From: Bilabrum cf. latius
Lineage: Eukaryota > Bigyra: Bicosoecida > Bigyra > Bicosoecida
Direction: 5' to 3'
DNA length: 64,000 bases
NCBI GenBank assembly: GCA_965178125.1
Contig: OZ237735.1
Location: forward strand, 744,001-808,000
Position numbers and translations under genes: made by a program. Positions 50,301 to 61,496 of the stretch are shown piece after piece; positions within the stretch are counted from its first letter, which is position 1; each line of letters starts with the position of its first letter. Below the pieces are notes generated by a model. The model was not told the DNA's origin and ran no database searches. It saw only the letters and a list, made by a program, of their open reading frames with translations.

Positions 50301-51612
50301 TCTTGCGCTCCTCGCCTGCCGGCACCTCGCCGGAGGAGGGGCCGTTCGAACCAGCTTCAGCAGCGCCACCCTCGCCCGCAATCTCGGCCGGACTTAGCTT
50401 CCTGGGTGCTTTCACCGGTTCGGGCACGGCTTCCCACGCTACCATGAGTTCCAGCTCGGCGCTGCCCGCCCCGCCCACACCGTCTGGATCAGCGCCGACG
50501 TCCTTCATCTCCTCCACGGGGCGCAGTGGGAACCAGTCCCTGCGACCATTGCCGTTCGCGTCGTTGCATTTCTCTGCGGGCAGCATGATACCTCCGATAG
50601 GGATGTTTGGAAGCAACGACCGGAAGTTCTCGAGCGTCACGATCACTGTCGTGTCTCCCTCGGGAGCGGGGAAGAGGAAAACCTCGCCGCGGATGCCCCA
50701 CGAAGGCAAGTTCTAATTGTCAATGTGCGACGACTTAAGCTCCACGGAGCCGCCAGACCCCGCCGGCTAGCTCAGTCGTACCTGCGTGCTCAGTTTCTTG
50801 TCGTCGCTCTATCCCCCAGCTCCGGTCACGAGGCCCCGCGCCTGCAGGATTGTGATACGCATCTGGTTCGGCCCCTGCTTCGCCTCGCTTCCAGTCAGCA
50901 TGCGCTGCACAGTGCCCTCGATCATTTCAGGGGGGAAGTTAAGGAGGTCGATGTTCACCCGGATCTGCCCGGCCGGCATGCGCTTCTCCACGTACCGTTT
51001 CGAGGGCCGTAGGTTGAGCCAGTAGCCCTGCCTCCACTTCGAGGCCTTCTGCTTGATCTTGCGCATGGGCAGATCTACGCTCCCAATCAAAGGGTCGTGG
51101 CCGATGAGCCTATCGTGGTACACTTCGATGGTGAGGACTGGCTCCAGCGTCACGTCATACTTTGCGCTCGGGTCGGTCTCGATGCGGCGCTGATACGCCG
51201 CCTCTGCTCCCTGCAGCGCCTTCTTACCAGAGAGAACGCCACCAGATGATGCACGACGCAAAAAACCACCGCTACTAGCGCCCCCTGCCGCTGCACCCCC
51301 TGCACCGGACCCCTTGCCGCCCTCCGAAGCCTGCCGAGACGGGTCCCGTCCTGAGTACTCCGCAATCAAGTTGTCTTGCTTCTCCTGCTCATCGATCTCG
51401 TCTGAAATAAAATAGCATTCATCTGTCCAGACTGGATCTGACGCTCGCACTGATACGCTAGAGGTGATTTGTTTGCGCCCTAGCTTGATAATTACGAAAG
51501 CTGCCGGCTGCTAGTCCAGCGTTCCTGTCCGAGGAAGGCAGTCAGCCTCAATCCCGTAAATGTGAACGTAGGGGCGCTTCTCCTCCTCTTCTTTCGGCGG
51601 GGTGAGGGACAT
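44317..51612 (-). CDS. ferlin (multi-C2 membrane protein)
   Basis: Single exon of 2432 codons with twelve in-frame TAG, ATG at 51612, stop TGA 44317-44319. Ferlins are tail-anchored calcium/phospholipid-binding proteins for vesicle fusion and membrane repair. Successive C2 domains are visible. The first begins RPYVHIYGIEADCLPRTG; another contains IQVHAIEARSLKPENWNGSC followed by the ferlin FerI-like VVFDQVLFLNFK. Later ones include YCIRVHSYLARELPAADSDG and VRVYVMDGRNLMPKDTNG with SDPYMYLKLG, an intact Ca-binding loop. The last has MIVWRTRGVI and TDVHWRCKGGKGSFNWR, as in the final C2 of animal ferlins. WSWNPFFLLEEL matches the juxtamembrane PFFW region. Two hydrophobic segments follow (residues about 2284-2311 and 2319-2341, the second with CCCCPP), then a tail of about 90 residues. 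Most ferlins have one such segment and a short tail. Acidic linkers account for the extra length. Confidence 0.9.
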
Positions 51613-51905
51613 GGCTCTAGCTGCTTCAACCCTGGTTGGATTCCGCCGACGTGCTACCTCTTGTCGTCGGTGCCGGGGATCTTTTGCAGGTCTCGTCGAT
51701 CAGCACCTTGTATCTGCAATCGGCGGGAACAGCGATACCTTCTGATTTTCTCAAAGGGTACCCTTCCGTTCAACTTGTACCGCGGGCTGATCTGCTTGGC
51801 AGAGTGCTGGAAAATTGAAGCAGTCCCTCGGCTAATTCAGAAAAACGTAGTAACTATACGTTACATAGCGTTTTCGGTGCCGTTGCGATTAAGGCTAGAT
51901 TAGCC
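51613..51905. promoter_or_regulatory. shared divergent promoter region, ferlin / SAM-Tudor gene
   Basis: 293 bp between two start codons on opposite strands. No TATA-like box is evident. An open minus-strand frame extends through part of it but has no homology that I recognise. Confidence 0.4.
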
Positions 51906-54900
51906 ATGAGTGGTGTGCGAGACTCACTAGATCATGCAGATTAGCTACTCAAGGATATCCGTTCAGTAAATAGAATGGTAGGTCGTCATGAACGGCTTTC
52001 AACCCTCGCTGGATCGAAACTCTCTGCGTCACTCAAAGTCGACACGCTGCAGTCAAGGATCCCGATGGCACCGTGAGATATGCACGTAGATGATTCCCCC
52101 TGAATAGAAATTATTGGCAACATTGCGTGGAAACACAATTCTATTTGGCCTAACCGCAGTGTGCTTGCCCGTCGGGACACTCGAAGCCAGCTGCACAGCA
52201 GAACCAGTATCGAGAGCCGCAGCGGAAATGCTTTAGGCCTGTACGCAGGCGCAGGTGCTCACCATAGTCATCATCTTGAAAGTGGCTATGCTCGTGCATC
52301 CAGGGCTCTTGGTTCACGGGAAGTGGGTCGCCTCGGTCGGCCAGGGATTCAGTCGTCCTCCGCATCAGATCTGGTTGCCGCTGCATTAGAGGAGGTTTCA
52401 CATGCCGTCAGCCACGACAGTGGCATCGACAGAACAAGTGGACGTCGACTAGAATGGAAGTTCGGCGCATGTCTGTACTCAAAGAGCGGGCGGCAGTTCA
52501 GAGGACGCACGTTGCGGTTCGGAGCATCTCGGCTGGACCCTCCCGCTGACGTTGCTGCGGTACAGAATGCCCTCATGCATGCTGCTGAAGAGTAGGAGAC
52601 AGAATTTGCGGCCCTGTATTTGGCAAGTAACTGCCCTGATCGATTCTTGGCTCCAAGCGGCGCTGCCCGGGATTTGCTCGTGCCAGTGGGCCCGCTGGAT
52701 GTGTACTGCGTGCGGCCCGACGGCGCGATGATGAAAAAGCCCTTGTTTGATCTCCTGCCGATGAGGCAGGTAGTGGACTCGCGGGAGCACGGTCGGAACC
52801 GCAGCGCGCGCGGCGCAGGCAAGCACGAGCACGATGACAGCGGTCGTGCTGGGTCCTACCAGGCCTCCGGTCAATCAGCTGCACGTGCTGGCAGCATTGG
52901 GATGGAAGAGTCGGGGCTCATTCGTCGGGATGTCATTCCAAGCACCACAGCAGATGATCTTCGCCGAGAGAGGCAGGTGAGGCGGTGGAGAGTCGCGGAC
53001 GTGTGCGAGTACGTGAGCGAGGTGCTCGAGCTGCCAGGGCTCGCGAGCAAGTTCAGAGCCGCATCGGTGGATGGAAGATCGCTGCTATCGCTCGTTCCAC
53101 GTGAGCACTCACACTCTGGCACGTCTTCGTCTGCTGTGCCATCGGGCTTAAGCTCAAGAAGCAACCTAGATGGCGATGGCACGGACCTCGAGACCTTGCT
53201 TGGGATCGAGAATCGGCTGCACCGCAGGAAGCTTGTGCAGGCAATCCAACGGCTTCAAACCGCGGATCTGATTGAAACTGGGCTGCAGGACGGTCGAGAG
53301 GACGACTTTCTTCTCATGGCAGATGCTCGCAGGCTGAGGCTGCTTGAAAGGTGCCGGGTCTTGCACGCAGAGCTTACCGCTGGGAAGAGCGTGGAGAGCG
53401 TGAAGGAGGAGCTGGCAGGCGTCGCAAATCTCATTGGTGCCGAGGTGCGCGTTGTACAGATGGCTGCCAGGGTGTGGGTTGACGAGCAAGGGAAAGGCAG
53501 TGGTGGAGATGCTACAGGGCGGCTGGGCAAAAGCACCAGCAGTTTTGTCGATTTCCTGCTGGCGCATGTGGACTAGCAGCGCGGCAGTGCAAGCTAGGAT
53601 CGATAGCTTCCGAGTATAAGCGAGCAATTTGGAGGTCGGACTCGTCGAGCGGGTGGCACGGCCGACTCTGCCAGGCGGGGCTTGGCATACCAAGTCAGCG
53701 GGTAGGGGTACGGCGGGAGGGCGCCTCGGCCGGATGGGACCATTCCACGAACCTCTGTCCGGGGGACGCGCTTCTCCCAAGCTAGCACGAAGACAGCAAT
53801 CGCGGAGCGACCCCCAATCGAAGCTGCTCGGGATGCTATTTAGAGGGACCCGTCAGAGTCCAAGGCGGCAGAGTCAGCGGTGGGCACCGATGGCGGCAGC
53901 TCAGGTGTCCACGCGAAGCGCACACATTCCAGGCAGGGATCAGACCCGGCATACGCTTCCATCTAGCAGCGCTCAGGGATTGCCGGGCCTGGATCTGGAT
54001 CCGGACAGAAGTTCAACCTGCCATCCATGCTGCCAAGCGGACCCCTTGCTGGCACTCTGGGGCGCTGGATGGAGACCGCTACGACTGGTGCACTCGTGAC
54101 CCATCCCGGTTGCGACGACTTCGTGGACCAAGTTAGAGAGAACAGATTGCTCGGGGATAGAATCGAATTGGTTGAGGAGGAGATGAGAGCTCGCGCGCGT
54201 GCTCGAGCATTTAGGCGTGGCAAGCAAAGCAACCGAGCGAGGCGAGACGGGGCAGAGGCGGCTGCAGCTGAAGCAGAAGCACACGTCAGCGCAGTGGCTG
54301 CATTCGCAAGCCAGACGTGCTCTGTGGATGACGTGGCTGTCGCTGGCCTGTGTTCACACGCGTGCCGAGTGGGTGCGATGCCACATTTTGCTAAGCTCAA
54401 CCAGTCTGCAAAGAGCCGCACCATTGCCTTGCCAAGGGCGCGATCGCTGGAAGCAGCCATGACGGCCGTGTCAAAGGTGCAAGAAGAAGACTTGTTGTCT
54501 TGCGATGCAGAGCCAGAGCCTCATAGCCGCGCTGGCCGGCTGTTGCAGCTGCGTGTCGATGCCTGCTAGCAGCGTATCGAGGCGACGCATGCCAATCTCT
54601 GCGAGCTGATTCAAGGAGCTGTCTCTGCCGAAACTCTTGGTAGACTGGAATAGGACCAACTACTTCGATTGTTTCAAGTGTTTCGGGCCGCGTGCGAGAG
54701 GTCTGTCGCTGCCAGTAGCGACGCTGCAGTGTCTGGCACAGACGGTGACGACTCGGAGGATGCTGCCACCACTGGTCGAGAGCAACTTCTGAACCTAGTC
54801 GGCAGAATTTGCAAGCAAGCATCTCTCAAGTCAGGCACAGAAATCCTTCCCTCCAAACCTGACGGGGCCAGGGGCAGGGTTGGCCGATCTCGGAGCGCTC

Positions 54901-57900
54901 GCGGCAACCGCGAGAAGGGCAAGTCTGCGCTTCTGCAAGCCTTCAAGAAAGTAGACAGGGATCGATCAGGGAAACTAAACAGGACAGAAGTGAACAATGC
55001 CATCGAGTCTCTTGGCTACAAGCTAAAACCGTGGGAGGCCAGCCTTCTGTTGGACAGCTTGGACGCATCTGGTGATGGCCTGGTCAGCTACGCTGAGTTC
55101 GCCGATGCCCTAGTCGCCCTTGCAGCCGAGGCAAGCATCGCCGCAGCTGAAAAAGCTGCCCAGATGGCAGAATCAGTCGGTGGCGCGGGATCCACTGATT
55201 TTTCTTCGCCAGAGGATGCTGCGAACCAGCTCCTACTCACGGTCGTCGGTCGAGCGGCACGGCAGGCCCGCGAAGACCAGCAGGATGGGTCTAGCATCAA
55301 GGAGAAGTCGGCCATCCTGCGCGTCTTTAAGGAAATCGACGAAGATGGAAGCGGCAAGGTGGGGCCCAAGGAGCTCGCTCGTGCCCTGCGGCGCCTGACT
55401 GGGTACACCGTAACGCGGTGGGAGGCAGAGTCGATAGTAGATGCGATGGATGCTGACGGGGATGGCCATGTCTCGTACTCCGAGTTCGCAAATAAGCTGC
55501 TTGAAGCAGGTGCTAAAGCAGCTGATGATGTTGAGCGAATGGAAAAACAGCAGGCAGCCTTGGACAAGTTAGGAGGTTCTGCGGGGGTAGTTGCTGTGCT
55601 TGGCAACGCAAGAGAGGCGACACCTGGCGGGGCGAGCGGATCGAAGGGCCGGCTGCTGGCCGACAAAACGGCTGTTCAGTGGGGCTTGGCGTAGCTAGGA
55701 TACTCGTTCCAAGCCACAGAAGACTCGACACCATCGAGAAGCTTGACTGCCATGGCCAGCGAAGTGCAGCCCCTTGCTGCGGCAGTTGACTCCCTGTTCG
55801 TCGAAAGGGCAGTGACCGGTGATCCTGGTGAGGATACGACAGATGCTGGCAGCGAAGCATCTGCCAAGATCGGATTCGCGGATTTTTGCGACCTCGTTGC
55901 AAGCTACTGCACCTATGGAAGCCCAGCTCACCAGGCTGCGTGCCGCGAGACGTTGCAGGCAAGTAGCCCAAGCGGGCTGATTGGCGATGTGGGCCGCACG
56001 CTGGGAACGTCGTTTAGGGCTTCAAACGGTTTTCCCGCCGAGGCTTCCTTCTTGCAGCCGAGGCCTTAGGATTTGATCTTGTCTCAGTAGATGGCAGAGC
56101 TTGAGAGCCGATTCGATCAGCTGGCTGCCGCACGCGAAACGCAACTTTTCGCGCCAGGACCGGACAGCTCAATGTAGCTTCAGAACATCGAGTAGGAAAT
56201 GCTCTTCCTATAGAACCAAGCTACCACACTGCAGGCGCAGGTTGGTGCGGGAAGTACGTTTGGACAGGCAACGGACCCACGGGCAAGGATGGGTCGATGG
56301 TCGTAGCAGCAGACCCTCATGCCCCAACTCCCAAGGCGCTCTGCGGACATGCGTGAGGTACCAGTTTGTATTCGCATGCTTGACGGGTGTGGGGAGATGC
56401 CTGGCTGTGACAGATGGTACGCCGGTGGGTGTACAGGCCTAGCACAACTGCATGCCCAGGCTTTCGTCCTAGCAAGGATGCTTCTGCTGGAATGTGCAGT
56501 GCGTGCCAGTGGGAACATCGAAGCGAGTGAAGCTGTGCCATGGCGAGGTGAATCAAACACCCTTGTGACTGCGGTTCTGTCCGAACCTCAGGAGCCTATG
56601 CAGGCAGCTGTGCCTGCGTCTGTGACCCCGGATGCCATCAAGTTGCTGGATGCTCATGCGGCGACGTTGAGATCAGTTCAGGCTGCAGGAGGCGCCGCCC
56701 CCGCCCCTGTGGATGTAGAGGCAACAGAATGGTGGGCTGGCCTCGATCTGGCTCTCGCAGGTGGGCCTGCCCTCCTTGCTCTGTGTTCGCTGCTCGCGTG
56801 GTGCGAGACCACAGCGAGCTTCGCCAAACGAGCAAGCTCTGGATTGCTTGCAGCAGCCGGTGACGACATCGATATGGAGCTGCAGGCGATCAACCTGGAG
56901 TCTGCAAGCACATACGTCGGTATCGCAGCCAGTTTGCTTGGGGTGGCTGCCGGCCTCTCCCCTGCACCGATTCGCGGCTCGTCCTCCTCTGCTCGCGGTG
57001 GTCGCCCTTTTACTCACCAAGTATCATGGCCCGTGTCAGAGAATCTGGCAGAACAGCTGGTTGGAGCACAAGGGGGGAGGCCCCGCAGTCTGGCAGGACG
57101 ATTTAGACGCTTTGGGTTCGGTACGCCCTAGTCGGCATTCTAGCAGCCCCAACAACACCTCTTCGACCAAGGGCAAAGCGCTCTTGCTATGGCGGATTTT
57201 TTGGCAGCTCCAAAGCCAGACGACCCAGATCGCCTTCTTAGACTTCGGTCCGGAGAGCCGCTGTTCTCGGTGGGCGACTGGGTAGAGGCACGCACGAGTA
57301 AGCGAGGTTCTTTCGAGCCGGCCAGAATCTCTGAGGTGTACCCAGCAGAACCAGATACTGGCGAGAAATGGGCATCTGTGCACCGGTATGACGTGATATT
57401 CGACAACGGCGATGCGGTTCGACATATTCCAGAAAAAGCAGTCTTGCCAAGGGGGCATCGGCAGCGCCTGCGTGCTGCCCAGCTTGCGGCTGGCACCCGC
57501 ATGGACCGCTTTGACGATATGTACGGCCCGATGTACGATGGGGACCACAGGCGCCGACGCGGCCGGTACCATCGTCACAGCAGACGCCATGACCACCGCA
57601 GGCACCATGGACGAAGCTCGCCTGAGTCTTCTGCCTATTCCGGTCGCAGCAGGGAATCTAGCCGCAGCTCAGGCTCGAGAAGTCATGGTTCCCGCGGGCG
57701 TAGAAGCTCCCCCAGCTACAGTCGAGATCATCGCAGTAGGCATTCCTTGCAGAAAATAAGCAGTGGCGACCGAGTTGAATTCCGGCCGCCTCACCACAGC
57801 CGCTGGATGAGTGGCCGGGTTGCGAGGGTACACCACGGCTCGTTTGGCGGAGCATAGTTCGACATTGACGCTCGGGATGGTAGATCGTACGACCGAGTTC

Positions 57901-59897
57901 CAGAGGAAAGGGTCCGAAATGATCGAGACGACGATAGTCGCAGCCGTAGCCGTCACGCGCGGCGCAGACGGGGCAGCCGCGACAGTCGCAGCAGCCGCCG
58001 CAGTGGTGACCGCTCACCGAGGTCTCGCAATGGCAGCGACAGTGATCGAGACAGAGACAAACGCCGACATACCTACCACAGGCGGTCTGACCGACATCGC
58101 CAGTCACCCCGAAGCAGATTCCGCAAAGGTGATCAAGTGGAAGTCAGGCTGCCTGAGAACCTGCGTGACAGAGGTGCGTGGAGACCTGGCAAGCTGATTG
58201 ATATTCGGTCTAGGGTAGAGTCCGCGGCCCAATCCCCACGATTCGAAGTGGAGCTGGAGCGCTCAGCAGAGCGCCGCAGTGGTGGACGCGTCCGCTCTGT
58301 TGTAGTACGTCGAGAGGAGGACTTGCGATCCTCAACTGAATCCAAGGATGCTGACAAGCTGGAGTCTGTGCTAGGCCTGGGCCTCGGTCCGTCAGGACCA
58401 AGTCGGGAAGGCAAAGGCAAATAGCCTGCCAGTGCGCGAAGTAGGGGTTCAGGGGCAGGCTCCGACAACGGAAGGCCTTCGTCGAGTCAAAGCGGATCCA
58501 AGTCGAAGAAGGGGGGAGGGGATTTAGAGTCGTTGCTACTCGGAGGGAAATCAGACCGCAAAAAGGACAAGCCCACTGCCAAGAAGTCGGACAAGGAGGA
58601 CAAGCCCGACAAGGAGGACAAGCCCGCTGCCAAGAAGTCGGAAAAGGAGGACAAGCCCGACTAGGAGGACAAGCCCGCTGCCAAGAAGTCGGAAAAGGAG
58701 GACAAGCCCGACAAGGAGGACAAGCCCGCTGCCAAGAAGTCGGACAAGGAGAACAAGCCCGACAAGGAGGACAAGCCCGCTGCCAAGAAGTCGGACAAGG
58801 AGGACAAGCCCGACAAGGAGGACAAGCCCGCTGCCAAGAAGTCGGACAAGGAGAACAAGCCCGACAAGGAGGACAAGCCCGCTGCCAAGAAGTCGGACAA
58901 GGAGGACAAGCCCGACAAGGAGGACAAGCCCGCTGCCAAGAAGTCGGACAAGGAGGACAAGCCCGACAAGGAGGACAAGCCCGCTGCCAAGAAGTCGGAC
59001 AAGGAGAACAAGCCCGACAAGGAGGACAAGCCCGCTGCCAAGAAGTCGGACAAGGAGAACAAGCCCGACAAGGAGGACAAGCCCGCTGTCAAGAAGTCGG
59101 ACAAGGACGATGGATCTGACGGTTACGATGACGCCAGTTTTGATTCTGACGGCAGCATCGAGATCGATCTGCCCGATAACTCGAAGACACATGGCAAAGC
59201 ACCACAGCGAGGGGGTAGCAGCTCAAAGAAGAAGCCCGCGAAATCTCCAGCTAATCGCAAGACTTCTGCTGAGGGCTCGTCGAAAGCACAGCCCAAAAAG
59301 TCGCACTTGTCCAGCTTGTCGGACCTCCCGTCTTTGGGGCCAACCAAGCCGAAAGCGCCCGGCGAGCCCGCCGCCAAGAAACCGCAGCGCCCTTCTTCTG
59401 CAAGACGAAGGCCATCGCCTTTGTCCACGGCTTCATCAGGATCAGGATCGGGATCCGCAACTGCCAAGATAGCTGCCAGCAAGTCCTCAACGAGCGGCCC
59501 CACGCCCCCAGGAAAAGGCAAGCTTGAGGCGGTCGCTGAATCAGCCGCCTCAGAGGCCCCTTCCAGCGACTCTGAACCCGAGACGGATGAGTCGGTGGCT
59601 TCGGACGACACTCTCGACGACGACCTCGACCTGCAGGTCGGCCAGAAGGTGCGGTTCGCAGCAGGATACAAGGGGGCCCCGAAACCTAGAGCGAGCGGGA
59701 GCATCTGCGGCAGTCGGAAGAAGGCAGGGAAGGCGGGCGGCGTCCTCTACGACGTCAACGTGGTGGACGGCTCAAAGATGGAGGTAGTGCGCGGTGTGCC
59801 CCGCCACGAGCTGACCATGGTCGGGCCTAGGCTCAAAGCTGGTAAAAAGGCCAGCGCGAGCCTAGATTCGACGGACTCAGAGGCGTCCACTGACTGA
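51906..59897 (+). CDS. SAM / EF-hand / Tudor-like scaffold protein
   Basis: Two exons, 51906-52072 and 52160-59897, with an 87-bp intron (52073-52159; GTGAGA donor, CTAACCGCAG acceptor) joined in phase 2; 2635 codons, about 22 in-frame TAG, stop TGA 59895-59897. A SAM-like domain lies near residues 330-421 (WRVADVCEYVSEVLELPGLA, LLSLV, LHRRKLVQAIQRL). Two EF-hand pairs lie near 987-1035 (DRDRSGKLNRTE, DASGDGLVSYAE) and 1115-1163 (DEDGSGKVGPKE, DADGDGHVSYSE), all with full ligand sets. Four Tudor/Agenet-like barrels follow near 1755, 1923, 2044 and 2546, each with the pattern VGDWVEAR / GDRVEFR / GDQVEVR / VGQKVRF. An Arg/Ser-rich stretch and a Lys/Asp/Glu/Pro tandem repeat separate them. I know no standard family with this order. 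A calcium-regulated scaffold that binds modified peptides is only inferred. Confidence 0.8.
52073..52159 (+). other. 87-bp intron, SAM/Tudor gene
   Basis: Donor GTGAGATATG, acceptor CTAACCGCAG. It contains in-frame TGA codons, and its removal gives a continuous frame that starts with an ATG at 51906 and a coiled-coil segment containing DHAD-UAG-LLKDIRS. Confidence 0.75.
58581..59117 (+). repeat. 51-bp tandem repeat, ten full copies plus a partial one
   Basis: In-frame unit of 17 codons encoding KKSDKEDKPDKEDKPAA, starting at 58581, 58632, 58683, 58734, 58785, 58836, 58887, 58938, 58989 and 59040, with a truncated copy at 59091. Copies differ by single bases: GAC/GAA at codon 4, GAC/AAC at codon 7, GCC/GTC at codon 17. 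In copy two, codon 11 is TAG (58662-58664) where all others have AAG. The encoded stretch is highly charged and disordered. The near identity implies recent expansion or homogenisation. Confidence 0.95.
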
Positions 59898-60030
59898 TGA
59901 AAAGGTGTTGTGGTTGGTGCAACTTGAATGCTTGCCGCACTCTTGCAATGGTGGGTCATATCCAATCGCACATCTCCCAACGGTCACAGCACAGCTGCCT
60001 GTTCATGCCAATTACCATACTTTGAGGAAC

Positions 60031-61077
60031 TCATTCCCGACCCTGTACAGGAGCAATGCCAATCCACGGCTCGGGCGGCCTCCCATCCCTCCAAGCTTGC
60101 TCGAAGGCAGCCTGCGCCGCCGCTGCCGCTCTCTCCCTGGCCTCCCGCCTGCTTCCCTCCACCATGGGCAGCTCGGCCTCGAGCTCTCGCAGCTGCTTTT
60201 CGCCAGATGCGATCGTGAGTTCAAGCTTGTTGAGCTTGTCCCATCCCATCAACTTGTCGGAACCACTCGCCGTGGCCCCGCCTGCAAGGTCTAGCCTCCG
60301 CCTGAGCTATGTGGCTTCCTCTCGAAGCTCCGCCAGAACAGCCCTAAGCTCATCGGCCGCTTTGCGAGATGGACGCATGACTTCCAGTGGGGAACTGATT
60401 CCAGCTAGACCGGTGGCGGCCAAGTCCTCGGCATCTCCTTTCGCCTTCACGTCAACAACTTCCCGGAACGAAACCGTACCGTCCAGCTACGCGGCTCTGT
60501 GCACCACCGAATACACACTCTCTCTACATTCTGCCTGCAAGACCACATTAGTCCCATTGGCGAATTTAACTTCGATTTCTTGACTTGATTCTGGCCTGTC
60601 CACCTTTGAGAATTCCGGCTCTACCTCACTGCCCCTGATATCTATGAACTATTCGACCAGCTTGACAACTGCAGGTGCATTCTCATCAGCCCATTCTCTC
60701 GATTCGTGGTCAAAACGTAGTTCATAAATAATTGTGGACGGGATTCCTACAAAGAGCGTAGCAAGCATCAATATACCAGCGTAGTAGTAGTCCGACTTGC
60801 CTTCGTCCTTAGGTTGCTTTGGCTATTCGCCGTCACCAGACCCGCTTTCGCTACCACCAGTACTAGCTTTGGGATCAGCTTGTGCTGGTGGTGCTAAATC
60901 ATCCCCACTTGCCTTTGATTTTTGGCTGGCCGAAACCTCAACAGCGAACCGGACTGCGCAACCGTGCAAATGATCAATTCTTGTTCTCCGGACCCCCAAA
61001 CCAACAGCCCTTATCATCACACGGGTACCATAAGAAGAAATTTGGCGCAAACGAGTCACTCCGTGCATTGATCGCAT
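60031..61077 (-). CDS. probable mitochondrial single-pass membrane protein with coiled coil
   Basis: Intronless frame of 349 codons with four in-frame TAG, stop TGA 60031-60033. The first 45 residues are Arg-rich and almost free of acidic residues (MRSMHGVTRLRQISSYGTR, then AVGLGVRRTR), as in mitochondrial presequences. A Gly/Ser/Pro linker follows, then one membrane span (YYYAGILMLATLFVGIPSTI), a soluble domain with IEVKFANGTNVVLQAE and GTVSFREVVDVKA, and a long coiled coil (LRAVLAELREEATQLRRRL; LELTIASGEKQLRELEAEL) ending PPEPWIGIAPVQGRE. I do not recognise the family; an inner-membrane protein with a coiled coil on one side is the cautious reading. An upstream in-frame ATG at 61161 is also possible. 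The neighbour across 176 bp is a complex I-like subunit. Confidence 0.65.
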
Positions 61078-61253
61078 CGGTGTGAGCGATAATTGCTTTC
61101 GTGATGGTGGTTGCGTGTGTTTTGGGGCAATTCTGTTTTTCGAGGTTGCGCATTTGATCATATCTGCTGCAGCTTACCCAGCAGTTGCCGAGTAGATACC
61201 CGTGTGAAAGCAATAGTTCCTTTATTAAGTTAGTTTGGTGCTACCTTGAGAAA
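61078..61253. promoter_or_regulatory. shared divergent region between two mitochondrial-type genes
   Basis: 176 bp between the start codons of the coiled-coil membrane protein (minus) and the NDUFB3-like gene (plus). If the alternative ATG at 61161 is used, only 92 bp remain. No core promoter element is recognisable. Confidence 0.4.
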
Positions 61254-61496
61254 ATGGTTCTTCAAGGCCAGGACGCTTGGCGAAAGCACCCCTCGTTGGT
61301 CCGAGGCGTACGCGCTGCATGGTTTCGAGGACCTGAGACACTAGCCGTGATCCTTGGATTTACCGCTGTATCTTATGCTGGTAAGGCAATGGGATTGTGG
61401 GGTGATAGCCATGGACATGGACACGGGCATGGGCATGGTGGCCATGGAGCTGCACACGGTAGTTATGGCTCTAGCAGTGCAGGCGAAACCCATTGA
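61254..61496 (+). CDS. NDUFB3: NDUFB3-like (B12) complex I accessory subunit
   Basis: Short intronless gene, ATG 61254 to TGA 61494-61496, 80 residues, no TAG. The N-terminal part DAWRKHPSLVRGVRAAW resembles the (D/E)xWRKHPML motif of plant and protist NDUFB3/B12. It is followed by one membrane span (LAVILGFTAVSYAGKAMGLW), as in that single-pass inner-membrane subunit. The C-terminus carries a striking His/Gly run (HGHGHGHGHGGHG); animal NDUFB3 also has His-rich ends, though at the N-terminus. NDUFB3 sits in the distal membrane arm of NADH:ubiquinone oxidoreductase. The call rests on a short motif and topology, so another small mitochondrial membrane subunit is possible. Coding is supported by the bounded frame and clean start. 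Confidence 0.55.
   Translation: MVLQGQDAWRKHPSLVRGVRAAWFRGPETLAVILGFTAVSYAGKAMGLWGDSHGHGHGHGHGGHGAAHGSYGSSSAGETH

Noticed and set aside
51613-51830. Open minus-strand frame upstream of the ferlin ATG, C2-like at first sight
   Set aside because: It is in a different frame from the ferlin, lacks a plausible splice connection, and an in-frame TGA lies upstream of the ferlin ATG in the ferlin frame.
58551-59192. Minus-strand frame encoding a hydrophobic Leu/Val repeat of about 210 residues
   Set aside because: It is the complement of the 51-bp tandem repeat in the SAM/Tudor gene; the sense frame is continuous with conserved domains.
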